Shown piece after piece: positions 33,031 through 33,148 of a stretch of DNA of 33,148 bases. Position 1 is the first letter of the stretch, and each line of letters opens with the position of its first letter. The translations under genes and the position numbers were made by a program. The DNA lies in NCBI GenBank assembly GCA_019649035.1, contig BMAT01007340.1, positions 440,663 through 473,810 of the forward strand, given 5' to 3'. The stretch comes from Elysia marginata. Its lineage: Eukaryota; Mollusca; Gastropoda; Plakobranchidae. The notes beneath the pieces are model-generated. The model did not search any database. It was not told the origin of the DNA and was given only the letters and a program-made list of their open reading frames with translations.

Positions 33031-33054
33031 CTGTCGGCTTTACGCCTTCGTCAG
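33031..33054 (-). other. CTGACGA stem motif, possible Penelope-like relic
   Basis: The minus strand reads CTGACGA (33048-33054), GGC, a loop, GCC, then GACA. It resembles the boxed motif at 29564 and the hammerhead core, but the second box is GACA, not GAAA, so catalytic activity is not expected. It may mark a decayed terminal repeat. Confidence 0.3.
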
Positions 33055-33107
33055 ACAAAAAAATAAAAAACATGTAAGACACTTACATAAATATGGACGG
33101 GACTAAC

Positions 33108-33113
33108 AATAAA
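33108..33113 (+). promoter_or_regulatory. AATAAA, possible polyadenylation signal
   Basis: The canonical hexamer lies about 455 bp after the in-frame TAA. It would matter only if the exon at 31450 is not spliced at 32648. In AT-rich DNA this hexamer is common by chance. Confidence 0.25.
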
Positions 33114-33148
33114 AGAAAAGCAATAATCTATTATATAAATGCGAAAAT

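Larger units (their letters stand above)
32656..33148. other. Probable intron (or 3' UTR)
   Basis: AT-rich, no second exon seen. It would be intron if the donor at 32648 is used, or 3' UTR if the TAA at 32653 is used. Confidence 0.55.

Overview
The window looks like nuclear DNA from an invertebrate animal, plausibly a mollusc or another lophotrochozoan, but the taxon is an inference. It is AT-rich and dense in GA/CT, CTAT/GATA, AAT and CAN microsatellites. It holds tRNA-derived SINEs and a decayed LINE, and it has one GC-richer coding exon ending in a splice-donor-like site. No bacterial features (operons, Shine-Dalgarno sites, CRISPR) are seen.

Layout. From 1 to about 31,400 I find no convincing host protein-coding exon. 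The short ORFs there are either low-complexity translations of microsatellites or lack recognisable motifs. What does stand out: GA/GATA tracts (1.9-2.2 kb); AAT arrays (5.1-5.7 kb); a 37-bp-arm inverted repeat (5,864-5,978); a ~280-bp tandem duplication inside a CT-rich block (8.3-8.9 kb); two copies of a ~115-bp dispersed repeat beside GA tracts (9.55 and 12.35 kb); a ~55-bp minisatellite (13.25-13.53 kb); purine and pyrimidine tracts (14.1-15.1 kb); a 372-base assembly gap (15,553-15,924); a nested transposon locus (19.5-20.5 kb); a CAN satellite with higher-order structure (22.06-22.98 kb) abutting a probable SINE; a GC-rich island (23.7-23.9 kb); a 66-bp-period minisatellite (28.2-28.7 kb); and a CTAT array carrying a short unique insert (29.4-29.75 kb).

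Best-supported mobile DNA. On the minus strand at 19,515-20,480 lies the 3' end of a non-LTR retrotransposon ORF2. It shows the CxxC...H zinc-knuckle region, a PLTKLDGG-type C-terminal block and a terminal stop, but it carries frameshifts and three internal stops. A tRNA-derived SINE (20,142-20,394, minus strand) has inserted into it with a perfect 12-bp target-site duplication. Removing the SINE and one duplication copy restores the LINE reading frame across the junction.

Gene. At 31,450-32,647 (plus strand) there is an open exon of 399 complete codons, with a good Kozak context, an in-frame stop just upstream, and an AAG|GTAAAT donor at its end. The product is a Ser/Pro/Arg-rich, largely disordered protein with a basic NLS-like patch and a short C-terminal region that may be ordered. 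I do not recognise the family. It is probably the first coding exon of a gene continuing beyond the window, though a stop two codons past the donor means a complete 401-residue single-exon gene cannot be excluded.
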